Part shown: positions 1 through 11,154 of the stretch, one piece after another
Layout of the letters: each line of letters starts with the position of its first letter
Numbering within the stretch: position 1 is the stretch's first letter
From: Arthrobacter agilis
GTDB lineage: Bacteria; Actinomycetota; Actinomycetes; Actinomycetales; Micrococcaceae
DNA: 64,000 nucleotides
Direction: 5' to 3'
Assembly (NCBI RefSeq): GCF_030816075.1
Contig: NZ_JAUSXO010000001.1
Span: forward strand, 3,658,001-3,722,000
Notes under the pieces: model-generated
What the model saw: the letters and a program-made list of their open reading frames with translations, nothing else
What the model was told of the DNA's origin: nothing
The model's database searches: none
Made by a program: the position numbers and the translations under genes

Positions 1-2
1 AT

Positions 3-825
3 CCCGGCCAGATGGTCGCCATCATGGGGACCTCGACATGCCACGTCATGAACTCGGACCGCCTCAGCGAGGTGCCCGGCATGTGCGGCGTCGTCGACGG
101 CGGGATCGTCGAGGGCTTCTACGGGTACGAGGCCGGCCAGTCCGGCGTCGGCGACATCTTCGCGTGGTTCGTGGCCCACCAGGTGCCCGGCGAGATCCGG
201 GACGCCGCGACGGCCCGGGGCCTGAGCGTGCACGAATACCTCACCGAGCAGGCGCAGGCCGAGCCCGTGGGAGCGCACGGCCTCGTGGCCCTCGACTGGC
301 ACTCCGGGAACCGCTCCGTCCTCGTGGACCACGAGCTCTCCGGCACCGTCGTGGGCCTCACCCTCGCCACGAGGCCGCACGAGGTGTACCGCGCACTGCT
401 GGAATCGACGGCGTTCGGGACACGGAAGATCGTCGAGACCTTCAACGCCTCCGGCGTGCCGGTGACCGAGTTCGTCGCCCGCCGGCGGGCTCATCCGGAA
501 CCCGTTCCTCATGCAGGTCTACGCGGACGTGCTGAACATGCCCATCTCCGTGATCGGCAGTGCCCAGGGACCGGCGCTGGGCTCGGCGATCCACGCAGCC
601 GTCGCCGCCGGCGCCTACGCCGACATCCACGCCGCCGCCGCCGCGATGGGCCGCCTGGACCGCGCGGCCTACACGCCGGACCCCGAGCGGGCCGCCGCCT
701 ACGACGCCCTGTACCGCGAGTACACCGAACTGCACGACTACTTCGGACGCGGCGGCAACGACGTCATGCACCGGCTCAAGGCCCTCCGCCGCGCGGCCCG
801 CACGCAGCAGGCGGTGACCGCATGA
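3..825 (+). pseudogene. araB: Ribulokinase AraB, 3' half, interrupted by a 1-base frameshift
   Basis: Ribulokinase phosphorylates L-ribulose with ATP in cytosolic L-arabinose catabolism. Only the C-terminal half is in the window (about 273 codons; the family is about 550). The first frame gives the FGGY-kinase block MGTSTCHVM and ends sensibly at VTEFVA; the protein then continues in the +1 frame as AGGLIRNPFLMQVYADV, the conserved GGL-x-N-x2-MQ-x-YAD region. One surplus C in the CCC at 478-480 accounts for the break exactly, and no other damage is visible, so a sequencing error is more likely than decay. The stop overlaps the araD start (ATGA), as in the araBDA operons of other actinobacteria. 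Confidence 0.88.
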
Positions 826-1535
826 GCAGGTTCTCCCCTGAGATCGAGGCGGCCGTCGCAGCCGTCCGCGAGGACGTCGCCGCCCTGCACGCCGAACTCG
901 TCCGCTACGGCCTCGTGGTCTGGACCGGCGGCAACGTCTCCGGCCGGGTGCCCGGCGCGGACCTGTTCGTCATCAAGCCCTCCGGCGTCAGCTACGACGA
1001 GCTGACGCCGGAGAACCAGATCCTGTGCGACCTCGACGGCAACGTCATCGAGGGCACCCCGGGCTCGGAGCGCTCGCCGTCGAGCGACACTGCGGCGCAC
1101 GCCTACGTGTACCGGCACATGCCCGACGTCGGCGGTGTGGTGCACACGCACTCCACCTATGCGGTGGCCTGGGCCGCGCGCGGCGAGCCGATCCCCTGCG
1201 TCATCACCGCCATGGCGGACGAGTTCGGCGGGGAGATCCCGGTGGGTCCCTTCGCGATCATCGGCGACGACTCGATCGGCCGTGGCATCGTGGAGACCCT
1301 GGCCGGGCACCGCTCCCGCGGCGTGCTCATGAAGAGCCACGGCCCGTTCACGATCGGGAAGGACGCGAAGGACGCCGTCAAGGCCGCCGTCATGCTCGAG
1401 GACGTCGCCCGGACCGTCCACATCTCCCGCCAGCTCGGCGCGCCCGCAGGCATCCAGGCCGAGCACATCGACTCACTCTTCGACCGCTACCAGAACGTGT
1501 ACGGCCAGCCCTCGACCCCAGGAGCCCCCGCATGA
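822..1535 (+). CDS. araD: L-ribulose-5-phosphate 4-epimerase AraD
   Basis: Converts L-ribulose 5-phosphate to D-xylulose 5-phosphate, the last step of L-arabinose breakdown before the pentose phosphate pathway. 237 residues, the normal length for this class II aldolase-like family. The substrate loop TGGNVSGR (about residues 35-42), the metal-binding HTHS at 108-111 and the later SHGPF (172-176) are the expected zinc and phosphate site elements. The ATG at 822 overlaps the araB stop as ATGA and the stop overlaps the araA start the same way, so araB, araD and araA are translationally coupled. Confidence 0.95.
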   Translation: MSRFSPEIEAAVAAVREDVAALHAELVRYGLVVWTGGNVSGRVPGADLFVIKPSGVSYDELTPENQILCDLDGNVIEGTPGSERSPSSDTAAHAYVYRHMPDVGGVVHTHSTYAVAWAARGEPIPCVITAMADEFGGEIPVGPFAIIGDDSIGRGIVETLAGHRSRGVLMKSHGPFTIGKDAKDAVKAAVMLEDVARTVHISRQLGAPAGIQAEHIDSLFDRYQNVYGQPSTPGAPA

Positions 1536-3046
1536 GCCCCCTCAGCACCACCCTCGACGCCTACGAAGTCTGGTTCCTCACCGGCAGCCAGGACCTCTAC
1601 GGCGAGGAGACGCTGCAGCAGGTCGCCGAGCAGTCCCAGGAGATCGTGCGGATGCTCGGGGACGCGGGCCTGCCCGTGAAGGTGGTCTGGAAGCCGACCC
1701 TGAAGGATTCCGCGTCCATCCGGCGCATGGCCCTCGAGGTCAACGCGGCAGACTCCGCGATCGGCGTGATTGCCTGGATGCACACCTTCAGCCCGGCGAA
1801 GATGTGGATCGCGGGCCTCGACGCGCTGCGCAAGCCGCTGCTGCACCTGCACACCCAGATCAACGTGGCCCTGCCGTGGGGCGAGATCGACTTCGACTTC
1901 ATGAACCTCAACCAGGCCGCCCACGGCGACCGCGAATTCGGGTACATCCAGTCACGCCTCGGCGTGCCGCGGAAGACCGTCGTCGGTCACGTCTCCAACC
2001 CCGACGTCTGCGCGAAGGTCGCCACCTGGCAGCGGGCCGCCGCAGGCTGGGCGGCCGTGCACGAGCTGAAGGTCGCCCGCTTCGGCGACAACATGCGCAA
2101 CGTCGCCGTGACGGAGGGTGACAAGACGGAGGCCGAGCTGCGGTTCGGTGTCTCGATCAACACCTGGGGCGTCAACGACCTCGTCGCCGCCGTCGAGGCG
2201 CAGTCCGAGGCGGACGTCGACGCCCTCGTGGCCGAGTACGAGGAGACCTACGACGTCGTCCCCGAACTGCGCAGCGGCGGGGAGCGCCACGAGTCCCTCC
2301 GCTACGGCGCCCGCCAGGAGCTCGGGCTGCTCTCCTTCCTCGAGGCCGGCGGGTTCGGCGCCTTCACCACCAACTTCGAGGACCTCGGTGCGCTGCGGCA
2401 GCTCCCCGGCCTCGCCGTGCAGCGGCTCATGGCCCGCGGCTACGGTTTCGGTGCGGAGGGTGACTGGAAGACCGCCGTGCTGGTGCGGGCCGCGAAGGTC
2501 ATGGGCGCCGGGCTGCCCGGCGGCGCCTCCCTCATGGAGGACTACACGTACCACCTGGTGCCGGGGGAGGAGAAGATCCTCGGTGCGCACATGCTCGAGA
2601 TCTGCCCCACCCTGACCACGTCGAAGCCGTCGCTGGAGGTGCACCCGCTGGGGATCGGCGGCAAGGAGGACCCCGTGCGCCTCGTGTTCGACACGGACGC
2701 CGGCGCCGGCGTCGTCGTCGCGATGTCGGACATGCGGGACCGTTTCCGCCTCACGGCCAACGCCGTCGAGATCGTCCCGCCGGACGCCCCGCTGCCCAAC
2801 CTGCCGGTCGCGCGCGCCGTGTGGAAGCCGGAGCCCAGCCTCGAGACGTCCGCCGCGGCCTGGCTCAGCGCCGGCGCCGCACACCACACCGTCCTCACCA
2901 CCGCCGTGGGCCTCGAGGTCTTCGAGGACTTCGCGGACATCGCCGAGGTCGAACTGCTGCGCATCGACGCCGACACGAAGCTGCGGGACTTCCAGCGCGA
3001 ACTACGCTGGAACGCGGCCTACTACCGGCTGGCGCAGAAACTCTAG
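1532..3046 (+). CDS. araA: L-arabinose isomerase AraA
   Basis: Manganese-dependent isomerisation of L-arabinose to L-ribulose, the first step of the pathway. 504 residues, full length for the family (about 500). Recognisable blocks are TGSQDLYG near the N-terminus, [25 protein letters not shown] and, in the metal-site half, [18 protein letters not shown] and [14 protein letters not shown], which carry the Glu and His ligands. It is the last enzyme gene of araBDA; 57 bases later the sugar-binding lipoprotein gene starts on the same strand, so uptake and catabolism are probably co-transcribed. Confidence 0.97.
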   Translation: MSPLSTTLDAYEVWFLTGSQDLYGEETLQQVAEQSQEIVRMLGDAGLPVKVVWKPTLKDSASIRRMALEVNAADSAIGVIAWMHTFSPAKMWIAGLDALRKPLLHLHTQINVALPWGEIDFDFMNLNQAAHGDREFGYIQSRLGVPRKTVVGHVSNPDVCAKVATWQRAAAGWAAVHELKVARFGDNMRNVAVTEGDKTEAELRFGVSINTWGVNDLVAAVEAQSEADVDALVAEYEETYDVVPELRSGGERHESLRYGARQELGLLSFLEAGGFGAFTTNFEDLGALRQLPGLAVQRLMARGYGFGAEGDWKTAVLVRAAKVMGAGLPGGASLMEDYTYHLVPGEEKILGAHMLEICPTLTTSKPSLEVHPLGIGGKEDPVRLVFDTDAGAGVVVAMSDMRDRFRLTANAVEIVPPDAPLPNLPVARAVWKPEPSLETSAAAWLSAGAAHHTVLTTAVGLEVFEDFADIAEVELLRIDADTKLRDFQRELRWNAAYYRLAQKL

Positions 3047-3103
3047 GAGCCACTCCCGAAAGCCGGCACTGCCGCCGGACACCACTCACAAGAAAGTTCC
3101 ACC

Positions 3104-4219
3104 ATGAATCGGAAATACCTGGCCGGCATCGCGGCCGCCAGCATCCTGACCCTCAGCCTCACCGCCTGCGGTGGCAGCAGGGGTGGCGGCGGCGACGCGG
3201 CCGAAGGCGGCTCCAACGAGGGCGCCAAGATCGGCGTGGCCATGCCCACGCAGCAGTCCGAGCGCTGGATCGCCGACGGCGAGAACGTCAAGAGCCAGCT
3301 CGAGGAACTCGGCTACGAGGTGGACCTGCAGTTCGCCAACGACGACATCCCCACGCAGGTCAGCCAGATCGAGAACATGATCAACGGCGGCGTGAAGGCG
3401 CTCGTCATCGCCTCGATCGACGGCACCACCCTCACGAGCGTCCTCGATCAGGCCGAATCGCAGGACATCCCGGTGATCGCCTACGACCGCCTCATCAACG
3501 AGTCGGACACCGTGGACTACTACACCACGTTCGACAACGAGGAGGTCGGCGTCCAGCAGGCCACCTCGCTGCTGACCGGCCTCGGCATCCTCGACGCCGA
3601 GGGCAAGGAGACGGGCGCGAAGGGCCCGTTCGACGTCGAGCTCTTCGCCGGCAGCCCGGACGACAACAACGCGAAGTTCTTCTGGGACGGCGCCATCAAG
3701 ACGCTGAAGCCGTACCTCGACAGCGGTGTGCTGCGCGTCCCCAGCGGCCAGACCGACTTCGAGCAGGCCGCCATCCTCCGCTGGCTGCCCGACACGGCCC
3801 AGGACCGCATGGAGGACCTCCTCACCGTGGGCGGCGGCGAGCGCCTCGAGGGCGTCCTCTCCCCGTACGACGGACTGTCGATCGGTATCATCTCGGCACT
3901 GACCTCCGGCGGCTACGCCACCGACGACCTGCCCGTCGTCACGGGCCAGGACGCCGAGGTCGGCTCGGTGAAGTCGATCATGGCCGGTGAGCAGTACTCC
4001 ACGATCTTCAAGGACGTCCGCGAGCTCGGCAAGCAGGCGGTCACCATGGTCGACGCCCTCATGAAGGGCGAGGAGCCCGAGGTCAACGACACCGAGACGT
4101 ACGACAACGGCGTGAAGGTGGTCCCCTCCTACCTGCTCGAGTCCGAGATCGTCACGGCGGATAACTACAAGGCCGCGCTCATCGAGACCGGCTACTACAC
4201 CGAGGACGACCTCAAGTAG
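3104..4219 (+). CDS. chvE: Multiple-monosaccharide ABC transporter substrate-binding lipoprotein (ChvE-like)
   Basis: Extracellular sugar-binding component of a CUT2-type ABC importer. A lipoprotein signal peptide with lipobox LTAC (Cys at about residue 22) is followed by a Gly/Ser linker and a periplasmic-binding-protein type I fold: [13 protein letters not shown], then [27 protein letters not shown] and IPVIAYDRL, the typical hinge and ligand-contact blocks of ChvE. 371 residues. Its place directly after araBDA suggests L-arabinose as a ligand (inference), although ChvE relatives also bind galactose, xylose and glucose. A weak AAGAAAG precedes the ATG. Confidence 0.92.
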   Translation: MNRKYLAGIAAASILTLSLTACGGSRGGGGDAAEGGSNEGAKIGVAMPTQQSERWIADGENVKSQLEELGYEVDLQFANDDIPTQVSQIENMINGGVKALVIASIDGTTLTSVLDQAESQDIPVIAYDRLINESDTVDYYTTFDNEEVGVQQATSLLTGLGILDAEGKETGAKGPFDVELFAGSPDDNNAKFFWDGAIKTLKPYLDSGVLRVPSGQTDFEQAAILRWLPDTAQDRMEDLLTVGGGERLEGVLSPYDGLSIGIISALTSGGYATDDLPVVTGQDAEVGSVKSIMAGEQYSTIFKDVRELGKQAVTMVDALMKGEEPEVNDTETYDNGVKVVPSYLLESEIVTADNYKAALIETGYYTEDDLK

Positions 4220-4234
4220 CCTTCCGGCACTCCT

Positions 4235-4279
4235 GGCGCCTGTGGCTCCGGACCGTCCTGGTCCGGAGCCACAGGCGCC
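4235..4279 (+). promoter_or_regulatory. 20-bp perfect intercistronic hairpin between binding-protein and ATPase genes
   Basis: Arms 4235-4254 and 4260-4279 are exact reverse complements around the 5-base loop GTCCT. It begins 16 bases after the chvE-like stop and ends 50 bases before the ATPase ATG, with no T-tract. Such structures after binding-protein genes commonly act as 3' stabilisers or partial terminators that make the binding protein more abundant than the membrane parts; that role here is inferred. Confidence 0.8.
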
Positions 4280-4328
4280 CTCGCCCGGCCGTTGCCGGGA
4301 CTTCCACTTCAGTAAGCGAGGCTCGACC

Positions 4329-5858
<1,530 letters not shown>

Positions 5859-5862
5859 CTCC

Positions 5863-7098
5863 ATGGCTACCACCGTCAAGGACGCCGCCGTCGCGACGCC
5901 ACCGCCTCCCGTCAAGCACGGGATCTCCTTCCTGACGAGCAGGCTGCGGCAGATCGGTATCTTCGTCGCCCTCCTCGTGATCGTCACCCTCTTCCAGGTG
6001 CTGACCGGCGGCGCGCTGCTGCAGCCGGACAACGTCTCGAACATCATCGTGCAGAACAGCTACATCCTCCTGCTGGCCATCGGCATGGTCATGATCATCG
6101 TGGCCGGGCACATCGACCTGTCCGTCGGATCGGTGGCCGCCTTCGTGGGCGCCATGTCCGGCATCATGATCCAGGACTGGGGCTTCCCCTGGTGGGCGGC
6201 GTTCGTCGGCTCGCTGATCATCGGCGGTCTCGTGGGCGCCTGGCAGGGCTTCTGGGTAGCCTACGTGGGCATCCCCGCGTTCATCGTCACCCTCGCAGGC
6301 ATGCTCGTGTTCCGCGGCCTCACGCAGATCGTGCTCGAGAACCAGCGCATCACGGGCTTCCCGGAGGAGTACCGCCAGCTCGGCGGCGGCTTCCTGTTCC
6401 CTGGACTCTTCCCTCCCGAGACCAACTTCCTCGACTGGACCACCGTGGGACTGGGGCTCATCGCCGTCCTCCTCCTCGTCGTCACGCAGCTGCGGGGGCG
6501 CGCCACGCGTGCCCGCCTCAAGCTCGAGGACGAGCCGCAGGCCTGGTTCTTCACGAAGCTCGCCTTCATCGCGATCATCATCCTCGGCGTGACGTACCTG
6601 CTGGCGGGCTCCCGCAGCGGGACGCCGATCGTGCTCGTGGTGCTCGGCATCCTGATCGTCGCCTACAGCCTCGTCATGAGCAACAGCGTCTTCGGCCGCC
6701 ACATCTACGCCGTCGGCGGGAACCTGCAGGCCGCGCAGCTCTCGGGCATCAACACCAAGCGCATCGACTTCATGCTCTTCGTCAACATGGGCGTCCTCGC
6801 GGCGCTCGCCGGGCTAATCTTCACCGGCCGCCTCAACTCGGCCGGACCGGGCGCGGGCAACCTGTTCGAGCTCGACGCCATCGCGGCGTCGTTCATCGGC
6901 GGCGCGGCCGTCACCGGCGGCGTGGGCACCGTGATCGGTGCGATCACCGGTGGCCTCATCATGGGCGTGCTCAACAACGGCATGTCGCTGCTCGGCGTGG
7001 GCATCGACTACCAGCAGTTCATCAAGGGCATGGTGCTCCTGCTCGCCGTCGGGTTCGACGTCTTCAACAAGCGCCGGGCCTCAAACGCCCTGAAGTAG
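5863..7098 (+). CDS. mmsB: Multiple-monosaccharide ABC transporter permease
   Basis: Membrane channel of the sugar importer, BPD_transp_2 family. 411 residues with about ten hydrophobic segments; the block GHIDLSVGSVAAFVGAMSG and the EAA-like VGGNLQAAQLSGINTKRI are characteristic of RbsC/GguB/XylH-type permeases. It is the last gene of the arabinose utilisation operon: a strong terminator lies 80 bases downstream. Confidence 0.92.
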   Translation: MATTVKDAAVATPPPPVKHGISFLTSRLRQIGIFVALLVIVTLFQVLTGGALLQPDNVSNIIVQNSYILLLAIGMVMIIVAGHIDLSVGSVAAFVGAMSGIMIQDWGFPWWAAFVGSLIIGGLVGAWQGFWVAYVGIPAFIVTLAGMLVFRGLTQIVLENQRITGFPEEYRQLGGGFLFPGLFPPETNFLDWTTVGLGLIAVLLLVVTQLRGRATRARLKLEDEPQAWFFTKLAFIAIIILGVTYLLAGSRSGTPIVLVVLGILIVAYSLVMSNSVFGRHIYAVGGNLQAAQLSGINTKRIDFMLFVNMGVLAALAGLIFTGRLNSAGPGAGNLFELDAIAASFIGGAAVTGGVGTVIGAITGGLIMGVLNNGMSLLGVGIDYQQFIKGMVLLLAVGFDVFNKRRASNALK

Positions 7099-7178
7099 GG
7101 CGGGGAAGGAACGTCGGGAAGAATTTCCGGGACCGCCGTAACCTTTCCGGGCTCCCCGTCGATTACCCCTGTGTAAGC

Positions 7179-7227
7179 GCCGCACCGAGGCTTATCCCCC
7201 AACGGGCCTCGGTGCGGCCTTTTTCTT
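7179..7227 (+). terminator. Rho-independent terminator of the arabinose/ABC operon
   Basis: Perfect 13-bp GC-rich stem (7179-7191 with 7206-7218), 14-base loop, followed at once by CTTTTTCTT. It sits 80 bases after the permease stop and 85 before the next start. Confidence 0.9.
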
Positions 7228-7312
7228 GCCACGGCCCTGGTGGGTCCGGCGGCAGGGGACGGGAGCCACCGGTTACGATGATCTGGCCGCCCGCTCGAGC
7301 AAGGAATAGACC

Positions 7313-7868
7313 GTGGTCACACCGCTGCCTGATGATGCGCTCGCCCGCGCACAGGCCGGAGAACCCGCAGCCTTCTCCCTGATCTATCAGGCGATGGGCC
7401 CGAGCGTGCTGGGCTACTTCGCGGGACGGGGGTCGGACGATCCCGAGGCGCTGACACAGGACGTCTTCCTCACGGTCTTTCTCGAAGCTGGACTCCGTCT
7501 CCGGAGGGCTGCGGGGACTGCGCACCTTCACCTTCTCCGTGGCACACGCCCGGCACGTGGACGAGGTGCGGAGGAAGCTGCGGACACCGGTCCTCGTCGG
7601 GTACGAGGCCGACGGCGACGCGCGGACCACCGAGTCGGCCGAGTCGGTGGCGCTGGGCAATCTCGACGCCCACGGGACGACGGGCATGCTGGCAGCGCTC
7701 AACGCCGAGCAGCGTGAGGTGATCCTGCTGCGCATCGTGGCGGAACTGCCGATCGAGCAGGTCGCGGAGATCCTCGGGAAGTCGGCGGGATCGGTCAAAC
7801 AGCTGCAGCGCCGGGGACTGCTCAAGCTGAAGGAAATCGCACAACCCAAGACATCGGAAGCGCTATGA
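7313..7868 (+). pseudogene. ECF-like sigma-70 family factor, interrupted by a 1-base frameshift
   Basis: RNA polymerase sigma factor of the extracytoplasmic-function type. Region 2 is visible in the first frame (AFSLIYQAMGPSVLGYFAGRG, then DPEALTQDVFLTVF) and region 4 in the next (LNAEQREVILLRIVAELPIEQVAEILG, then a GSVKQLQRRGLLKLK helix). An extra T in the TTT at 7478-7480 separates them; removing it gives an unbroken 184-residue protein, normal ECF size. The GTG start has AAGGAAT 6 bases upstream. The stop overlaps the next ATG (ATGA), pairing it with the membrane protein downstream, the usual sigma/anti-sigma layout. Which promoters it serves cannot be seen. Confidence 0.85.
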
Positions 7869-9187
7869 CTGGACGTGACACCCCGTCGCCGGACCCGCTG
7901 CTGGACCTCCTCGCGGAGGCGGGCCTCCCCGAGGACCCGGCGCTCGTCCATGCCGTGCGGACCATCGGCGCGCTCGGTGACCAGCCCGTACCGGAGGCCT
8001 CCGCCGAGCTGGCGCAGCTGATGGCCGACGGCGGCAGGGCGCCGAAGAGCCGCCGGCACAAGCGCCGTATCACCTTCATCGGCGGCGCCCTCGCGGTGTC
8101 CATGGGCGTGGGGATGTCCGGGGTCGCGGCCGGGACACTGCACCTCCGCGACGGATTCAGCGATGCTGTCGATTCCTTCGCCCGCTTCAGCATCCGCGAC
8201 GAGGCCGACCGGACCGTGCGCACCCCGTACCCGCAGGCCGACGGAGCGCGGGGGAGGGGCCCCGTCGCCGCTCCTTCAGGGGACGGCGAGGACGGCATGC
8301 CGTCGGACTCCGGCCCGGCAGTGCCTCCGCCCACGACCGGGTCCGGCGGATCGGGGAGTTCTCCCGTGCCGGTTCCCGTTCCTGCGGCGCCCGGCGCGGA
8401 TGCCGGCGGCGCTGCTGCCCCGACGGTCCCGGCCGACGCACTGCCGGTGCCGGTACCGGCCGGTGGACTGCCGGCCGACCCCGCCCGCACGCCGGATACC
8501 CCGGAAGCGCGGGAGGCCGGGGTGCCGGTCGAGCCGGACGTCACGGGAACGGCGCCGCGGATGGCGGCGCCGCCCGACAGGGGCACGATCGGTCAGGGTC
8601 AGGGTCAGGGTCAGGGCCAAGGTCAGGGCAAGGGGCAGATCAAGCCCGGCCGTGACAGGGCGCCGGACGGGTCGGGACCCGTCAGGACCGGCCAGGGGCA
8701 CGACAGGAGGATACCGAAGGACGGCGCCGGGGTCGTGCCCGGGACGGACGGCGGTGACGGAACGGCTCCTGCCGGACCCGGCGTCGCCTGGCTCCGTGCG
8801 CCCGCCGCTCCGTCGGACGCCGTGGTCTTCCTCGACGCACCTGTGGCCCTGGATCCCGAGTGGCTCGCGCTGTTCCTCTCGGACGCGGTCCCGCTGTCCG
8901 AGGAACCGGAGCCCGACGCGCTGCTGCCGGGAGGGACGCCCGAGTCCGAGGAGCTTGTGCCCGGGGGTGGCGACGTGTCGGACCAGCTGCCGCCGGGAGG
9001 TGCACCCCTGCTGGAGGAACCTCCGGGGGATCTCCAGCGTCCGGCGCAGCTGCCCGAGGAGCTGCCGGGGGAGCTGCCCGAGCAGCCTCTCTCCGGCCAC
9101 GTCCCGGAGACCGGGCCCGCCGGTCCAGCGACGCCACCCGTCGGGTCGACGCCGTCGACGCCGGTGGCTGCACCGCCGGCCGGATAG
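7865..9187 (+). CDS. Putative anti-sigma-like single-pass membrane protein with long disordered exterior
   Basis: 440 residues: a cytosolic part of about 68 residues, one membrane helix (about 69-91, ITFIGGALAVSMGVGMSGVA), then about 350 residues dominated by Pro, Gly, Ala, Ser, Asp and Glu with no recognisable fold, including a Gly-Gln repeat near residue 245. Coupling to the sigma gene by ATGA makes an anti-sigma role likely by position; the cytosolic part lacks an obvious HxxxCxxC zinc motif, so the assignment is not proven by sequence. The extended exterior could sense the envelope or span the wall (inference). Confidence 0.7.
   Translation: MTGRDTPSPDPLLDLLAEAGLPEDPALVHAVRTIGALGDQPVPEASAELAQLMADGGRAPKSRRHKRRITFIGGALAVSMGVGMSGVAAGTLHLRDGFSDAVDSFARFSIRDEADRTVRTPYPQADGARGRGPVAAPSGDGEDGMPSDSGPAVPPPTTGSGGSGSSPVPVPVPAAPGADAGGAAAPTVPADALPVPVPAGGLPADPARTPDTPEAREAGVPVEPDVTGTAPRMAAPPDRGTIGQGQGQGQGQGQGKGQIKPGRDRAPDGSGPVRTGQGHDRRIPKDGAGVVPGTDGGDGTAPAGPGVAWLRAPAAPSDAVVFLDAPVALDPEWLALFLSDAVPLSEEPEPDALLPGGTPESEELVPGGGDVSDQLPPGGAPLLEEPPGDLQRPAQLPEELPGELPEQPLSGHVPETGPAGPATPPVGSTPSTPVAAPPAG
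8591..8632 (+). repeat. Hexanucleotide GGTCAG repeat inside the anti-sigma-like gene
   Basis: About seven units of GGTCAG or close variants in tandem, encoding alternating Gly and Gln. Because the unit is six bases, length changes keep the reading frame and would only alter the length of the exterior linker. Confidence 0.85.
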
Positions 9188-9274
9188 GGCGGCGGGCCGC
9201 CGGACCGGGCCGCGTACCTCCCGCTGCCGGGTCGGGGAGGCAGAGGAGCGGCGACGCCCGGTAGGTGCCGGCCG

Positions 9275-9778
9275 CTACGAGGTGATCTGCCGCTTCGAGG
9301 AGATGACCCCGGTGTTGAACCCGGCGAGGTTGAGCCCTCCGTGGAAGCGCGCGTGCTCGATCTTGATGCACCGGTCCATCACGACGTCCAGCCCCGCCGC
9401 CTCGGCGTCCCTCGCGACGTCCTCGTGCCAGGAGCCGAGCTGCAGCCACAGCGTCTTCGCGCCGACGGCGAGCGTCTCCTGCAGGACGGAGGGCAGGTCG
9501 TCGTGCTTGCGGAACACGTCCACGACATCGGGGACCTCGGGCAGGTCCTGCAGCGACGCGTAGGCGGGCTGCCCCAGGATCTCCTTCGCCACCGGATTCA
9601 CGAAGTACAGGCGGTAGGGCGAGGAGGACTGCAGGTAGGTGGCCACGAAGTAGGAGGCCCTCGAGGGCTTGTCCGAGGCACCGACGATCGCCACGGACCG
9701 TGCGTTCCTCAGCAGGGCCAGGCGTTCGGGCGCCGACGGCCCCTCCCAGGTGCGTTCCGGTGCTGCTGTGCCGCTCAT
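9275..9778 (-). CDS. CoA-binding (YccU-like) protein
   Basis: 167 residues with a Rossmann CoA-binding domain: SVAIVGASDKPSRASYFVA, then a second beta-alpha unit ending in VNPVAKEILGQPAY, and the family motif GAKTLWLQLGSWHEDVA followed by GLDVVMDRCIKIEHARF. Function of the family is not established. The ATG overlaps the metY stop as ATGA, so it is the third gene of the SAM-riboswitch operon. A paralogue lies at 19307-19724, next to the second SAM riboswitch. Confidence 0.88.
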   Translation of the reverse strand: MSGTAAPERTWEGPSAPERLALLRNARSVAIVGASDKPSRASYFVATYLQSSSPYRLYFVNPVAKEILGQPAYASLQDLPEVPDVVDVFRKHDDLPSVLQETLAVGAKTLWLQLGSWHEDVARDAEAAGLDVVMDRCIKIEHARFHGGLNLAGFNTGVISSKRQITS

Positions 9779-11154
9779 GCTCCCACTCCTACTGCCCGTG
9801 ACGCCGATGCGTCGTCGTCGTCCTGTCCGGCGGCCTCCTGCGGAAGGTCCTCGAACGATGCGTCCGAGGAATGCACGGCGATCTCGAGCGCCTGGTCGAG
9901 GTCCCACAGGATGTCGTCCAGGTCCTCGAGTCCCACGGAGATGCGGACCAGGTCCTCGGGGACACCGGCGTCGGCGAGCTGCTCGGCCGAGAGCTGCTGG
10001 TGCGTCGTCGAGCCGGGGTGGATCACGAGCGTGCGGGCATCGCCGACGTTCGCCAGGTGCGAGGCGAGCTGTAGCGACTCGATGAACTTCTGGCCCGCTT
10101 TCCGCCCGCCCTTGACGCCGAAGCTGAACACCGATCCGGGGCCCTGCGGCAGGTAGGTCTTCGCGCGTTCGTGGTGCACGTGCGTGGGCAGTCCGGCGTA
10201 GTTCACGTACTCCACGCGGGAGTCGGCCTGCAGCCATTCGGCTACCGCCAGGGCGTTCTCGAGGTGCTCGTCGAGGCGCTGCGCGAGGGTCTCCACGCCC
10301 TGCAGGAGCTGGAAGGCCGACGACGGCGAGAGCGAGGGGCCGATGTCGCGGAGCTGCTCGGTGCGCAGCTTCGTCAGGAACCCGTACTCGCCGAAGTTCG
10401 CCCACCACTGGATGTTGCCGTAGGAGGGCACGGGCTCGGTCATGGTGGGGAACTTGCCGTTGCCCCAGTCGAACCGGCCGCTCTCCACGACCACGCCGCC
10501 CAGGGTGGTGCCGTGTCCGCCGATGAACTTGGTGGCGGAATGGATGACGATGTCCGCGCCGTGCTCGATGGGCCGCACGAGGTACGGCGTGCTCAGCGTG
10601 GAGTCGACGATGAACGGGACGCCGGCGTCGTGCGCCACCTTCGCCAGCCCGGCGAGGTCCGCGATCTCCCCGGAGGGGTTCGCGATGACCTCGGCGTAGA
10701 CGGCCTTGGTGTTCTCCCGGATGGCGGCCGCGTAGTCCGCGGGATCGGTTCCGGGCACGAAGGTGGTCTCGATGCCGAAGCGGCGTAGCGTGACGTCGAG
10801 CTGCGTGACGGTCCCGCCGTACAGCTGCGAGGCGGCGACGATGTGGTCGCCCGCCTGGCACAGCGCCGCGAAGGTGATGAACTCGGCGCTCATGCCCGAC
10901 GCCGTCGCCACCGCGCCGATCCCGCCCTCGAGGGAGGCGATGCGCTCCTCGAACGCCGCGACGGTGGGATTGCCGATGCGCGAGTAGATGTTGCCGTACT
11001 TCTGCAGGGCGAAGAGGTTGGCGGCGTCGTTGGTGTCCTTGAACACGAACGACGTCGTCTGATAGATCGGCACGGCGCGTGCGCCGTGCGTGGCGTCGGG
11101 GGTGCCGCCGGCGTGCAGGGCACGCGTGCGGAAGCCGAAGGAACGTTCTGCCAT
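9775..11154 (-). CDS. metY: O-acetylhomoserine sulfhydrylase (bifunctional OAH/OAS type) MetY
   Basis: PLP enzyme that joins sulfide to O-acetylhomoserine to give homocysteine, the direct-sulfhydrylation route to methionine. 459 residues. Seen: FGFRTRALHAG and QTTSFVF at the N-terminus, YSRIGNPTV, and the PLP lysine in HSATKFIGGHG (Lys about 209). The C-terminus has an Asp-rich tail beyond the usual end. The start shares one base with the sfnG stop (TGATG), and the riboswitch upstream of sfnG would control both. Confidence 0.94.
   Translation of the reverse strand: MAERSFGFRTRALHAGGTPDATHGARAVPIYQTTSFVFKDTNDAANLFALQKYGNIYSRIGNPTVAAFEERIASLEGGIGAVATASGMSAEFITFAALCQAGDHIVAASQLYGGTVTQLDVTLRRFGIETTFVPGTDPADYAAAIRENTKAVYAEVIANPSGEIADLAGLAKVAHDAGVPFIVDSTLSTPYLVRPIEHGADIVIHSATKFIGGHGTTLGGVVVESGRFDWGNGKFPTMTEPVPSYGNIQWWANFGEYGFLTKLRTEQLRDIGPSLSPSSAFQLLQGVETLAQRLDEHLENALAVAEWLQADSRVEYVNYAGLPTHVHHERAKTYLPQGPGSVFSFGVKGGRKAGQKFIESLQLASHLANVGDARTLVIHPGSTTHQQLSAEQLADAGVPEDLVRISVGLEDLDDILWDLDQALEIAVHSSDASFEDLPQEAAGQDDDDASASRAVGVGA

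Noticed and set aside
8591..8632. GGTCAG repeats considered as a phase-variation switch
   Set aside because: Unit length is a multiple of three, so changes cannot switch the gene off.
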